From NCBI RefSeq assembly GCF_000009265.1, contig NC_008378.1, positions 248,001 to 312,000 on the forward strand: a DNA stretch of 64,000 nucleotides, read 5' to 3'. This DNA comes from Rhizobium johnstonii 3841 (GTDB lineage: Bacteria; Pseudomonadota; Alphaproteobacteria; Rhizobiales; Rhizobiaceae). Below, piece after piece: positions 51,040 to 60,565 of the stretch. Every line of letters begins with the position of its first letter. The stretch's first letter is position 1. The translations under genes were made by a program, and so were the position numbers. The notes under the pieces are model-generated. The model was not told where the DNA came from. It made no database searches and saw nothing but the letters and a program-made list of their open reading frames with translations.

Positions 51040-51765
51040 CTACTTTCCCTCAAGCCATTCCTGCAGCTCTGCCTCAGCCCGCTCCAGAGCGCTGTAGTTC
51101 AGGAGTTTGCGCAGGAAAGCGACGGTGACGGCGCGGGCGCGCAGATTGAAGCGGCCGTCCTCGTGGTCGTCGCCGGCGCTCTGGTAGACGTCGAGCTTGT
51201 CGTAGAGCTGCTGCAGGCGGTTCTGCACGCTGCGCAGCGAAAGGCCCCGACGTTTGGCGATGGCCCGGTCGGTGAGGCCGAGCGCGATATCGACGAGGAT
51301 CTCGTATTCGGAATCGGTGAAGCCGTTCGTCTGGCCGAGGCTTTTCTGCTGCAGGCCCCGCACCTCGCGGTCGATGACGCACTGGCTCTCGATGAAGATC
51401 GAGCGCAGCGCAAGCTTCAGCCGCTCGTCGGAGGCGGATTTCAGCACATAGCCATAGGCGGCGCCATCCGGCACGATGCGGGAGACGCCGCGCACATAGG
51501 CCTCGTCCGAATAATTCGACCAGAACAGGATACGGGTCTCCGGCCGCTCCTTCCAGATGGTGCGCGCGGCCTCGATGCCGTTGCGGTTCGCCATCTGCAG
51601 GTCCATGACGATATGCGCCGACTTGTGGTCGCGGGCGAGCTTCTCGCCGACGGTTCCGTTCTCCGCCTCGATCACCGTGTCGCATTCCGGCAGAGCCGCG
51701 TTGACCGCCTCGTGCAGATAGGACCGGTGCAGCGGGTCGTCCTCGACGATCAGAACCTTCATCAT
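51040..51765 (-). CDS. Two-component response regulator, NarL/LuxR-like
   Basis: 241 residues. A receiver domain at 1-125 has the acidic pair VEDD at 8-10, the phospho-acceptor D55 in IVMDLQM and the switch Lys in GYVLKSAS. The output domain from about 150 has a LuxR-type HTH (FTDSEYEILVDIALGLTDRAIAKRRGLSLRSVQNRLQQLYDKL, read in pieces), and a 35-residue helical tail follows. GGAGAAGG stands before ATG 51765. It is 10 bp downstream of its histidine kinase gene and the pair is divergent from a sugar importer, which it likely controls. Confidence 0.92.
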   Translation of the reverse strand: MMKVLIVEDDPLHRSYLHEAVNAALPECDTVIEAENGTVGEKLARDHKSAHIVMDLQMANRNGIEAARTIWKERPETRILFWSNYSDEAYVRGVSRIVPDGAAYGYVLKSASDERLKLALRSIFIESQCVIDREVRGLQQKSLGQTNGFTDSEYEILVDIALGLTDRAIAKRRGLSLRSVQNRLQQLYDKLDVYQSAGDDHEDGRFNLRARAVTVAFLRKLLNYSALERAEAELQEWLEGK

Positions 51766-51775
51766 GCCCTTCTCC

Positions 51776-53014
51776 TCAGTTTGGCCCGCTCGGCGGGTCG
51801 TTCGGTACGAGCGGTAGCACGACGCGCACCACAGTGCCGCGATTGTTGTGGCCGGGGCCGGTCGTGAACCGCGCTGAAATCAGCCGCGCACGGGTCTTCA
51901 TATTGTCGATGCCGCCGCCGATCCGGCCCCGGGCCTTGGCGAGCCCGGTTCCGTCGTCGGAGATTTCGATCGATAGCCGGTCGTCATCGGCCTCGAGCCG
52001 CACCGTGACGGCCAGCGGCGCGGCATGGCGTACCGCATTGTTGATCGCCTCCTGGGCGATCCGGAACAGCGCGACGCTGACGGTCGGTTCCAGTCGCTCC
52101 AGTGCGCAGTGCGTCTCGTCGACAAGGCCCCACTCGATCCCCGACCCCGTGTCGCGGGTCGATCGGTCCAGATGATGTTCGATCGCCTGAGCGAGGCCGA
52201 AGAGCTGGAGCACGGAGGGTTTTGCCTGCTCGATGATCTGCCGCAGATCCTGCATGCAATGCTGCAGGGAACGGGAGATCGGCTCCAGCGCCTCGGGCGC
52301 CAACTCGCCGTTGCGCGACAGCCGATCGATCCGGCGGGCGAGCCGCGTCAGGTCGGCGAGCGTCTGGTCGTGCAGGTCCATGCCGATGCGCTGGCGTTCC
52401 TGCTCCAGCGCTTCGGTAAGCTTCAGCGCACCTTGCCGCAAGCCCTCCTCGCGGGCGCGGGCCTCTGCCTCGACAATGGCCGAGCGTTGCGCCTGCTCGG
52501 CTGCCTGCAGCGCGAAGAAATAGGGCGTCAGCAGGTCGGCGATGATGCGGGCGCGTTCGATATCCTCCATCGTATAAACGCTCGCCCTGTGCGACGAACA
52601 GGAAAGCGCCGCGATGATCGTGCCCTGCACCTTCATCGGCACATGCAAGCGGCTCCTCAGCGACTGTTCGACGATCGGCCGCTTGAAGGCGCCCTCGAAG
52701 TGGAAACGCGGGTCGGTCATGGCGTCGTCCGCCAGCAGAAAATCCACCTCGCCCCAGAGCAGCGAACGGATGGGGCTGTTGACAACAGGCGCGCCGGCAA
52801 GGCCGCCCCAGGCGGTCTCGATGCCGGTCTCATAGGCCGTGTGGTAGTTGCCGCCCTCAAGCAGCACGCAGACATCGAGGTGGTCGTGCGGGATGATATG
52901 GGCGACCTCGGCCGCAACGGAACGGATAGCCGAGCGGAAGTCGAGCTGGCCCGCGAGCAGCCGGGAAATGCCGAGATAGTGGTCGAACATGGCTGCGGGT
53001 ACGAGATGCAGCAT
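51776..53014 (-). CDS. Soluble GAF-domain histidine kinase, NarX-type (HisKA_3)
   Basis: 412 residues with no membrane segment. A GAF-like sensor occupies about 25-170 (LPHDHLDVCVLLEG-like start, LHVPMKVQGTIIAALS), then a coiled linker rich in Ala/Glu. The dimerisation/phospho-transfer box has H215 in RIGMDLHDQT, and the ATPase domain has NNAVRHA and SDDGTGLAKARGRIGGGIDNM. The kinase phosphorylates the adjacent response regulator. Because it lacks a periplasmic domain, the signal must be cytoplasmic, perhaps the imported sugar or a product. ATG 53014; divergent from the transporter at 53295. Confidence 0.9.
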   Translation of the reverse strand: MLHLVPAAMFDHYLGISRLLAGQLDFRSAIRSVAAEVAHIIPHDHLDVCVLLEGGNYHTAYETGIETAWGGLAGAPVVNSPIRSLLWGEVDFLLADDAMTDPRFHFEGAFKRPIVEQSLRSRLHVPMKVQGTIIAALSCSSHRASVYTMEDIERARIIADLLTPYFFALQAAEQAQRSAIVEAEARAREEGLRQGALKLTEALEQERQRIGMDLHDQTLADLTRLARRIDRLSRNGELAPEALEPISRSLQHCMQDLRQIIEQAKPSVLQLFGLAQAIEHHLDRSTRDTGSGIEWGLVDETHCALERLEPTVSVALFRIAQEAINNAVRHAAPLAVTVRLEADDDRLSIEISDDGTGLAKARGRIGGGIDNMKTRARLISARFTTGPGHNNRGTVVRVVLPLVPNDPPSGPN

Positions 53015-53097
53015 CGTCAGTTCCTCCCCGAGGCGGCAGCAGGCTCCTCAACCCGCCGCGACCCTTCGCAGTAAGCGCCCGCGGAAGCGCCGCCGTC

Positions 53098-53133
53098 TTG
53101 CGTAAACCCGCAGCTTGTTGCGCAAATCCCGCA
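53098..53133. promoter_or_regulatory. Two direct repeats, candidate response-regulator sites
   Basis: TTGCGTAAACCCGCA (53098-53112) and TTGCGCAAATCCCGCA (53118-53133) are near-identical direct repeats 20 bp apart, in the 280-bp region between the kinase gene and the sugar-binding protein gene. Two helical turns of spacing suits a dimer or two tandem dimers of a LuxR-type regulator. Confidence 0.5.
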
Positions 53134-53294
53134 AACGGATTGCCGCCTTGCCCCTGTACAGGCCGGTCGATCTCCCGCATCCTGCCCTTACTGAGAGGAG
53201 GAAGCTCAGTGCAAGAACAATTTTCACTCGGACCCAATTGGGCCGGCAGGAGTGAAGCGATCCGCCGACCAGCGCGATCATCAGGGAGGAAGAC

Positions 53295-54311
53295 ATGACA
53301 ATCCGTAAGATGCTTCTGGCATCGGCCGCTATTGCTTGCGCCGCGATGCCCGTTTCCGCCTTTGCCGAGACATCGGCCAAGAAGATCGCCCTTTCCAACA
53401 ACTATGCCGGCAACTCGTGGCGGCAGGCCATGCTGACGAGCTGGGGCAAGGTGACGGGCGAAGCCGTGAAGGCCGGCACCGTTGCCGCAGCCGACCCTTT
53501 CACCACCGCCGAGAACCAGGCGACGGAGCAGGCCGCGCAGATCCAGAACATGATCCTGCAGGGTTATGACGCCATCGTGCTGAACGCCGCCTCGCCGACG
53601 GCGCTGAACGGTGCGGTCAAGGAAGCCTGCGATGCCGGCATCATCGTCGTGTCCTTCGACGGCATCGTCACTGAACCCTGCGCCTGGCGTATCGCGGTCA
53701 ACTTCAAGGAAATGGGCCGCAGCGAGGTCGAGTACCTGTCGAAGAAACTTCCGGACGGCGGCAACCTGCTCGAGATCCGCGGCCTTGCCGGTGTCTTTGT
53801 CGACGACGAAATCTCGGCGGGCATCCACGAGGGTGTCAAGCAGTTCCCGCAGTTCAAGATTGCCGGCTCCGTTCACGGCGACTGGGCGCAGGACGTGGCG
53901 CAGAAGGCTGTTGCCGGCATCCTGCCGAGTCTGCCCGACATCGCCGGCGTGGTGACACAGGGCGGTGACGGCTATGGCGCCGCACAGGCGATTGCCGCAA
54001 CCGACCGGAAGATGCCGATCATTATCATGGGCAACCGCGAGGACGAACTGAAGTGGTGGAAGGAGCAGAAGGACGCGAAGAGCTACGAGACCATGTCCGT
54101 ATCCATCGCGCCAGGCGTCTCCACACTCGCTTTCTGGGTGGCCCAGCAGATCCTCGACGGCAAGGAAGTCAAGAAGGACCTCGTCGTGCCCTTCCTGCGC
54201 ATCGACCAGGACAATCTCGAAACCAACCTCGCCAATACCCAGGCCGGCGGCGTCGCCAACGTGGAATACACGCAGGCAGACGCAATCAAGGTCATCGAGT
54301 CGGCAAAGTAA
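53295..54311 (+). CDS. CUT2 sugar ABC transporter periplasmic binding protein (RbsB-like)
   Basis: 338 residues. Signal peptide MTIRKMLLASAAIACAAMPVSAFA is followed by a periplasmic-binding-protein type I fold: KKIALSNNYAGNSWRQAM, GYDAIVLNAASPTALN, GIIVVSFDGIVTEP, LLEIRGLAGVFVDDE, VVTQGGDGYGAAQA. These are RbsB/ChvE-like. GGGAGGAAG precedes ATG 53295. First gene of the importer operon; a terminator-like hairpin follows it. Ligand likely a monosaccharide or polyol, not determinable here. Confidence 0.92.
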   Translation: MTIRKMLLASAAIACAAMPVSAFAETSAKKIALSNNYAGNSWRQAMLTSWGKVTGEAVKAGTVAAADPFTTAENQATEQAAQIQNMILQGYDAIVLNAASPTALNGAVKEACDAGIIVVSFDGIVTEPCAWRIAVNFKEMGRSEVEYLSKKLPDGGNLLEIRGLAGVFVDDEISAGIHEGVKQFPQFKIAGSVHGDWAQDVAQKAVAGILPSLPDIAGVVTQGGDGYGAAQAIAATDRKMPIIIMGNREDELKWWKEQKDAKSYETMSVSIAPGVSTLAFWVAQQILDGKEVKKDLVVPFLRIDQDNLETNLANTQAGGVANVEYTQADAIKVIESAK

Positions 54312-54324
54312 TTCTCCTGGCGAC

Positions 54325-54360
54325 TGCCGCGCGGTCGCAGAAGGTCGCGCGGCATTTTTT
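54325..54360 (+). terminator. Strong hairpin with T-run between binding protein and ATPase genes
   Basis: TGCCGCGCG (54325-54333) and CGCGCGGCA (54346-54354) form a perfect 9-bp GC-rich stem followed directly by six T. It looks like a complete intrinsic terminator, 13 bp after the binding-protein stop and 10 bp before the ATPase ATG. Inference: partial termination keeps ATPase and permease levels below the binding protein. Confidence 0.85.
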
Positions 54361-54370
54361 GCAAGCAGGC

Positions 54371-55834
54371 ATGGCGGGCAGCATGGATGACGTTTTGAAG
54401 GCGGTGATCGCCGTCGATGGCGCCAAGGTGAGTTTCGGCGCCGTCAGGGCACTCGATGGCGTGACCCTTCGCGTCATGCCGGGCGAATGCGTCGGGCTTG
54501 TCGGGCACAATGGAGCCGGCAAGTCCACCATCGTCAGCGTGATCAATGGCGGCCTCACACCGCATGAAGGAAGTGTGGCGAGCGACGGCGAACGGCTGGA
54601 GCGTTATGGCATCAACGCTGCGCGTGCCCGCGGCGTGCGCTGCGTCTTCCAGGAGCTTTCGCTCTGCCCCAACATTTCGATCGTCGAGAACACGCGCATC
54701 ATGCATCGCCATCTCGGTGGCTTCGGCTGGCGCAGGCGCGCCGCAAAAATCATCGAGACGAGCCTCGACGCCGTCTTTCCCGGCCACGGCATCGACAGCA
54801 GCAGGGCCGTGGGAGATCTTTCGATCGCCGAGCGGCAGATGGTCGAGATCGCAATGGCCTTTTCCGACTCCGGCATTGCGCCGAGGCTGGTTATCCTCGA
54901 CGAACCGACCTCGTCGCTCGATGCAAGCCTTGCCCGCCAGATGCTCGATCATGTCCGCCGCTTCATTGCAGCGGGCGGGTCCGTCATCTTCATCTCGCAT
55001 ATCCTGCACGAGATCCTCGAAACCGCCGACCGCATCGTCGTCATGAAGGACGGCCGCGTCGTCGCCGAGCGCCCGGCGCAGGGCTTCGACCATCACGGCC
55101 TCGTCGAAGCCATGGGTACCGTCGCGAAGGAGGAGACCGGGCAGCGCTCAGTGCGCGAACTGTCCACCGCTCCGCTCATTCTGTCCCATCAGGCGAAGGG
55201 GCTTCCTTTTGCGGCCCGCAAGGGCGAGATCATCGGACTGGCGGGTCTGGCGGGCCATGGGCAGACCGAACTCCTGCTCGCGCTGCATGCCGCCCAGTCC
55301 AGCAACTGGCTGCCCGAGCGCGATCCGCTCGTCACCTTCGTTGCCGGCGACCGCCGCCTGAACGGCGTCTTCGAACTCTGGAGTATCCTGCGCAACTTCT
55401 CCATCGCCTCGCTCGGTGACCTCTCCCGGCGCGGCCTCATCCTCGCGGGCGAAGAGGAGACGAAAGGCGCCGACTGGAAGCGGCGGATCGAGATCCGCAC
55501 GCCCGATATGGACAACCGCATCCTGTCGCTTTCGGGCGGCAACCAGCAGAAGGTGCTCTTTGCCCGCGCGCTTGCGACGCGCGCGCCTGTTGTCCTGATG
55601 GATGATCCGATGCGCGGTGTCGACGTCGGCACCAAGCAGGAGGTCTACGCGATCATCCGCGAGGAGGCGGCGCGCGGCCGCACATTCATCTGGTACTCGA
55701 CGGAGATGGACGAGGTCCGCCTCTGCGATCGCGTCTACGTCTTCCGCGAAGGCCGCATCACCACCGAACTCGCCGGTGATGCCGTCAACGAGACGAGTAT
55801 CATCGCCGCCTCCTTCGAGGGGGCCGCTGCATGA
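54371..55834 (+). CDS. CUT2 sugar ABC transporter ATPase (RbsA-like, two domains)
   Basis: 487 residues. First domain: Walker A VGHNGAGKST, signature DLSIAERQMVEI, Walker B LVILDEPTSSLD. Second domain: Walker A-like GLAGHGQTELLLAL, signature LSGGNQQKVLFARAL, Walker B VVLMDDPMRGVDVG. In this family the second Walker A is often degenerate; here, in addition, the catalytic Glu of Walker B is Asp (DDP). ATG 54371 is chosen; 54383 is an alternative. The stop overlaps the next permease start by 4 bp. Confidence 0.9.
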   Translation: MAGSMDDVLKAVIAVDGAKVSFGAVRALDGVTLRVMPGECVGLVGHNGAGKSTIVSVINGGLTPHEGSVASDGERLERYGINAARARGVRCVFQELSLCPNISIVENTRIMHRHLGGFGWRRRAAKIIETSLDAVFPGHGIDSSRAVGDLSIAERQMVEIAMAFSDSGIAPRLVILDEPTSSLDASLARQMLDHVRRFIAAGGSVIFISHILHEILETADRIVVMKDGRVVAERPAQGFDHHGLVEAMGTVAKEETGQRSVRELSTAPLILSHQAKGLPFAARKGEIIGLAGLAGHGQTELLLALHAAQSSNWLPERDPLVTFVAGDRRLNGVFELWSILRNFSIASLGDLSRRGLILAGEEETKGADWKRRIEIRTPDMDNRILSLSGGNQQKVLFARALATRAPVVLMDDPMRGVDVGTKQEVYAIIREEAARGRTFIWYSTEMDEVRLCDRVYVFREGRITTELAGDAVNETSIIAASFEGAAA

Positions 55835-56778
55835 CGTTCCGGCTGTCGTCCGACGCCCTGCGTCTTGCCATTCCTGCCTTGTCGCTGACGCTGCTGCTCG
55901 CCGCCGTCTTCTGGCTGCAGCCGCGCGCCATGAGCTATGTCGGGCTCAACCTGCTGTTCAACCTGGCTGTGCCGATCGCGCTTGCGACGATCGCCCAGAT
56001 GATCGTGATGGCGGTGAACGATCTCGATTTGTCGATGGGCGCCTTCGTCAGCTTCGTCGCCTGCGTCACCGCGACCTTTCTGCGGGATGCTCCGGTGATC
56101 GGCGTGCTGATCCTTGCCGGCGCGATCGCAACTTATGCGGGCCTCGGCGTCGTCATCTATCTGCGCAACCTGCCGTCCATTGTCGTGACCCTCGGCATGA
56201 GCTTCGTCTGGGGCGGCCTTGCCGTTCTGCTGCTGCCGGCACCGGGCGGGCAGGCGCCGGACTGGGTGCGCTGGCTGATGACCGTCAAGCCGCCGCTGGC
56301 GCCGATGGCGATCGTCGCCAGCATCGTCATCGCCTTGGTCGCCCATCTTCTCGTCATGCGGTCGTCGCTCGGCGTGCTGATGCGCGGCATCGGCGGCAAC
56401 CAACGCTCGGTCGAGCGCGCCGGCTGGTCGATTGTCGGGGCGCGCGCTTCCGCCTATGGTCTTGCCGGCCTCTTTGCCGTGCTCGCCGGCATCGCCCTCG
56501 TCGGCCTGACGACCTCGGCCGATGCCAATATCGCGTTGCGCTACACGCTGCTGTCGATCGCCGGCGTGATCCTCGGCGGCGGCGAGTTCATCGGCGGCCG
56601 CGTCTCCCCGATCGGCGCCGTCATCGGTGCGCTGACGCTGACGCTTGCCGGCTCGTTCCTGTCCTTCCTGCGGATCTCGCCGGATTGGCAGATCGGGGCT
56701 CAGGGTGCGATCCTGATCATCGTGCTGGCACTTCGGCTGATGCTGAACCGCCTGGAGAAGCGGGAGAAACGCCGATGA
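55831..56778 (+). CDS. CUT2 sugar ABC transporter permease (RbsC-like)
   Basis: 315 residues, eight to ten hydrophobic helices, with the BPD_transp_2 marks NDLDLSMGAFVSFVACVTA and LRGIGGNQRSVERAGWS-like loop, and IAGVILGGGEFIGGRVSPIGAVIGAL. It starts in the stop of the ATPase gene and its own stop overlaps the next permease start, so all three are coupled. Works as a heterodimer with the second permease. Confidence 0.92.
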   Translation: MTFRLSSDALRLAIPALSLTLLLAAVFWLQPRAMSYVGLNLLFNLAVPIALATIAQMIVMAVNDLDLSMGAFVSFVACVTATFLRDAPVIGVLILAGAIATYAGLGVVIYLRNLPSIVVTLGMSFVWGGLAVLLLPAPGGQAPDWVRWLMTVKPPLAPMAIVASIVIALVAHLLVMRSSLGVLMRGIGGNQRSVERAGWSIVGARASAYGLAGLFAVLAGIALVGLTTSADANIALRYTLLSIAGVILGGGEFIGGRVSPIGAVIGALTLTLAGSFLSFLRISPDWQIGAQGAILIIVLALRLMLNRLEKREKRR

Positions 56779-57725
56779 CCCCGCTCTTTCGCCTATTCCG
56801 CAAACCCTGGATCTGGTCGTGGCTTGCCGCCTTTGTCGTCTGGTTCCTGACGATCATGGTGACGCTCGGCGCCAGCGCGCTTGGCCTGTCGCAGGCAGCC
56901 CTCACCTTCGCGGCCTTCTCGGTCATCGTCGGCATCGGCCAGATGTTCGTCATCACGCTCGGCCCCGGCAACATCGATCTGTCGGTTCCCGCCACCATGA
57001 CGCTTGCCGGCACGGTGGCGCTGAAGCTGATGAATGTCGAAAACGGCATGATCCTGCCCGGCCTTCTCGTTGCCATCGTCATCGGCCTTGTCGTCGGCCT
57101 CGGCAATTATGCACTCATCAAGGCGCTGCGCATTCCGCCGATCATCGCCACGCTGTCCATGAGCTTCATCGTGCAGTCCGCCGCGATCTGGACGAACCGG
57201 GGCTTGCGCATCAAGCCTCCGAGCGTGCTGGCGGAATTCACCACGTCGAGCACGCTCGGCGTGCCGAACGTTGCGATCGTGGCACTCCTCATCTCGCTCC
57301 TTGCCTGGTTCCTGCTCGAGAAGACGATCTACGGACGCTGGATCTCGGCGATCGGCCAGAGCATGCCGGCTGCGCGCATGGCCGGCATACCGGTCGACGG
57401 CACGCGTTTCGTCACCTATCTCTTCTGCGCCGTGCTCGCATCGGTCGCAGGCTATCTGCTCGCCTGTTTCTCGGGCGGGGCGGCGCTCAACATGGGCTCG
57501 GAATATCTGCTGATGTCGATCGCTGTCGTCGTGATCGGCGGCACGGCGGTGGCCGGCGGCGATTCCAACGTGCCGGGCATCTGGGGCGCGTCGCTCTTCA
57601 TGTTCCTGGTCGTCTCCATGCTCAACACTTACGGGCTCGGCGCGGGCATCCGCCTGATCATGACCGGCCTCATCATCATCAGCGTCATCATGCTCGCCGG
57701 CGGTCGCCGAGCTGGCATGCGATAA
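56775..57725 (+). CDS. CUT2 sugar ABC transporter permease, second subunit
   Basis: 316 residues from ATG 56775. BPD_transp_2 family, with GPGNIDLSVPATMTLAGTVAL, AIGQSMPAARMAGIPVDGTRF and VVVIGGTAVAGGDSNVPGIWGA as hallmarks of RbsC-type proteins. Having two distinct permease genes suggests a heterodimeric channel. It is 14 bp before the SMP-30 lactonase gene. Confidence 0.92.
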   Translation: MTPLFRLFRKPWIWSWLAAFVVWFLTIMVTLGASALGLSQAALTFAAFSVIVGIGQMFVITLGPGNIDLSVPATMTLAGTVALKLMNVENGMILPGLLVAIVIGLVVGLGNYALIKALRIPPIIATLSMSFIVQSAAIWTNRGLRIKPPSVLAEFTTSSTLGVPNVAIVALLISLLAWFLLEKTIYGRWISAIGQSMPAARMAGIPVDGTRFVTYLFCAVLASVAGYLLACFSGGAALNMGSEYLLMSIAVVVIGGTAVAGGDSNVPGIWGASLFMFLVVSMLNTYGLGAGIRLIMTGLIIISVIMLAGGRRAGMR

Positions 57726-57739
57726 ACGGAAAGACCGCC

Positions 57740-58654
<915 letters not shown>

Positions 58655-58692
58655 GGTTGGTCGCCTTGAACCAATATACAAACCGTTTCTAC

Positions 58693-58730
58693 AAAAAGCT
58701 CGGCGGCCCACGTATGCTGGCCGCCGAGCT
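58693..58730 (-). terminator. Intrinsic terminator of the GMC oxidoreductase gene
   Basis: AGCTCGGCGGCC (58697-58708) and GGCCGCCGAGCT (58719-58730) form a perfect 12-bp stem with a ten-base loop. On the minus strand it is followed by five T. It lies 18 bp after the GMC gene stop and also faces the end of the lactonase gene, so it may serve both. Confidence 0.88.
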
Positions 58731-58747
58731 CCACATAAATCTCTTCA

Positions 58748-60379
58748 TCATATAGGCTGATTGAACCCTCCGCTCGAGTCCGTAAGACCATGCATTTCCC
58801 GGATCAGATCGGCCGCCCGCTCTCCGATGACAACACAGGGCGCCATCGTGTTGCCGGTGGTGATGCGAGGCATGATCGAGGAGTCTGCGATGCGAAGGCC
58901 ATCAATACCGTACACTTTGAGCTCGTTATCGACCACCGACATGCTGTCGCGTCCCATCTTGGCTGTGCAGGATTGATGCCAGTAGGTGACCGCCGAACGC
59001 CGGATAAAGTCGATCATCCCTGATCTGTTGCGCGCGCCCGGAGCAGTCTCGGCCGTTACCAACGGCTTGAAAGCGTCGCTATTTCCCAATTCCCGGCATA
59101 GCTCCACCGCGGCCAGGGCAGCAGCCATGTCTTCTGGTTCGCTCAACGAATTGGGTTCGATGAGGATAGGGTCACTTGCGTTGGGGCCGGAGAGCCGAAG
59201 CCAACCACGGCTTTTCGGCTGGGCGAGGCCGTTAAACATCGTCCAGCCATGTTCCGGCGTTTCGAGACCCGTCTCGAAGGGCGACGGCACGGCGAACTCC
59301 AGCTGGCACTGAAGAATGTCCGGCTGGGCGAGACGCGCGTCGCTTTTCCAGTAGAGTTTTGCTTCGCAGCCACTGCCACCGACGGCTTCTGGTTTTCGAT
59401 ATGCCCAGGTGCTGCCGAATGCGAGGTGATCCTGATGATTGCGCCCAACGCCAGGTAAATGTTGAACCACGGGAATGCCGTGGGCTTGCAGATCATCTTC
59501 CGGCCCTATGCCCGACTGCATCAACACTTTCGGTGTGTTGATCGCGCCGAGCGACAGTACCGTTTCGCAACGCGCAATGAATTGACGTCGTTGATCACCG
59601 ACGAGAGCCTCGATCCCCGTCACGCGCTTGCCATCGAAGATGAGCCGCGTGACCAGTGCGTCGGTCAGCACCGTCAGGTTCGGCCGCGACATGAGCGGAC
59701 GGACATACGATCCGAACACGGATTCCCGCTTGCCATCGCGGATCCGCAGTTCAGCGATCGATGCCCCTCCTGGCCCCTCCATCATTTCACCGTTCGAGCT
59801 ATCGTAGACGGGAATGCCGATAGTGGATGCCGCACGCAACAGGGCCTCTGCGATCGGTTGGGGCGCCTGCGGCTGCGCTACGTAGACCGGTCCTCCCACG
59901 CCGCGACGCGTTGGGTCCGGAGCGCCGTGCCAGTCTTCGATCCGGCGATAGTAGCCGAGGATCGACTGGTAGCCCCACGCGTCATCGCCGGCTTCAGCGG
60001 CAAAGTGGTCCCAGTCCCCCTTGTGTCCTCTGGCCCACACCATGACATTGATGCTCGAACCGCCACCGAGCCCCTTGCCCATGCTGAGAGGAAGACGTCG
60101 TCCGTCCAGGCCGGGGGTCGGTTGTCCAACAAAGCCCCAGTCGCGGCTCGAGCCGAGATTGAGCGGCCACTGCGCAGGGTTCGTAACGGTTTCGGCCGCA
60201 TCGTCCCCACCCGCCTCGAGCAGCAGAACGCTCGCGTTCCCATCCTCTGCCAGTCGCGCAGCGACAACGGAGCCGCTGGACCCGGCGCCGCAGACGATGA
60301 AGTCGAAAACATCACCGACCTCGTGCTGAGGAATAGGCGGATTTTCGGGTGCATTTTGGTCATGACTATTCAGCTTCAC
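58748..60379 (-). CDS. GMC-family FAD oxidoreductase (choline dehydrogenase-like)
   Basis: 543 residues starting at GTG 60379, with GGAGG seven bases upstream. N-terminal FAD motif FDFIVCGAGSSGSVVAARLAED, the GMC signature 1 GKGLGGGSSINVMVWARG, and signature 2 GAINTPKVLMQSGIGP. The C-terminal active site has His in YWHQSCTAKMG and Asn in TTGNTMAPCVVIGERAA. Oxidises a primary alcohol or polyol; substrate unknown. It stands alone with its own terminator and is convergent with the lactonase operon. Confidence 0.92.
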   Translation of the reverse strand: MKLNSHDQNAPENPPIPQHEVGDVFDFIVCGAGSSGSVVAARLAEDGNASVLLLEAGGDDAAETVTNPAQWPLNLGSSRDWGFVGQPTPGLDGRRLPLSMGKGLGGGSSINVMVWARGHKGDWDHFAAEAGDDAWGYQSILGYYRRIEDWHGAPDPTRRGVGGPVYVAQPQAPQPIAEALLRAASTIGIPVYDSSNGEMMEGPGGASIAELRIRDGKRESVFGSYVRPLMSRPNLTVLTDALVTRLIFDGKRVTGIEALVGDQRRQFIARCETVLSLGAINTPKVLMQSGIGPEDDLQAHGIPVVQHLPGVGRNHQDHLAFGSTWAYRKPEAVGGSGCEAKLYWKSDARLAQPDILQCQLEFAVPSPFETGLETPEHGWTMFNGLAQPKSRGWLRLSGPNASDPILIEPNSLSEPEDMAAALAAVELCRELGNSDAFKPLVTAETAPGARNRSGMIDFIRRSAVTYWHQSCTAKMGRDSMSVVDNELKVYGIDGLRIADSSIMPRITTGNTMAPCVVIGERAADLIREMHGLTDSSGGFNQPI

Positions 60380-60565
60380 GTGACTACCTCCGTGAATGGA
60401 TTGAAAGAAATTGCGAAAGTGCTGGGGATTTCACGGCGAAGCCGCGCAATAGTTCTAATTCAGCGATCGTGCGGCATTTACTTGCTCTGCCGCTACCGCG
60501 CCTGGTTCGAGGCCCTGCTCGTCGTCATCGGGACAGTGCGGGCTGTCCCGATGAGGCTGCGTCCG

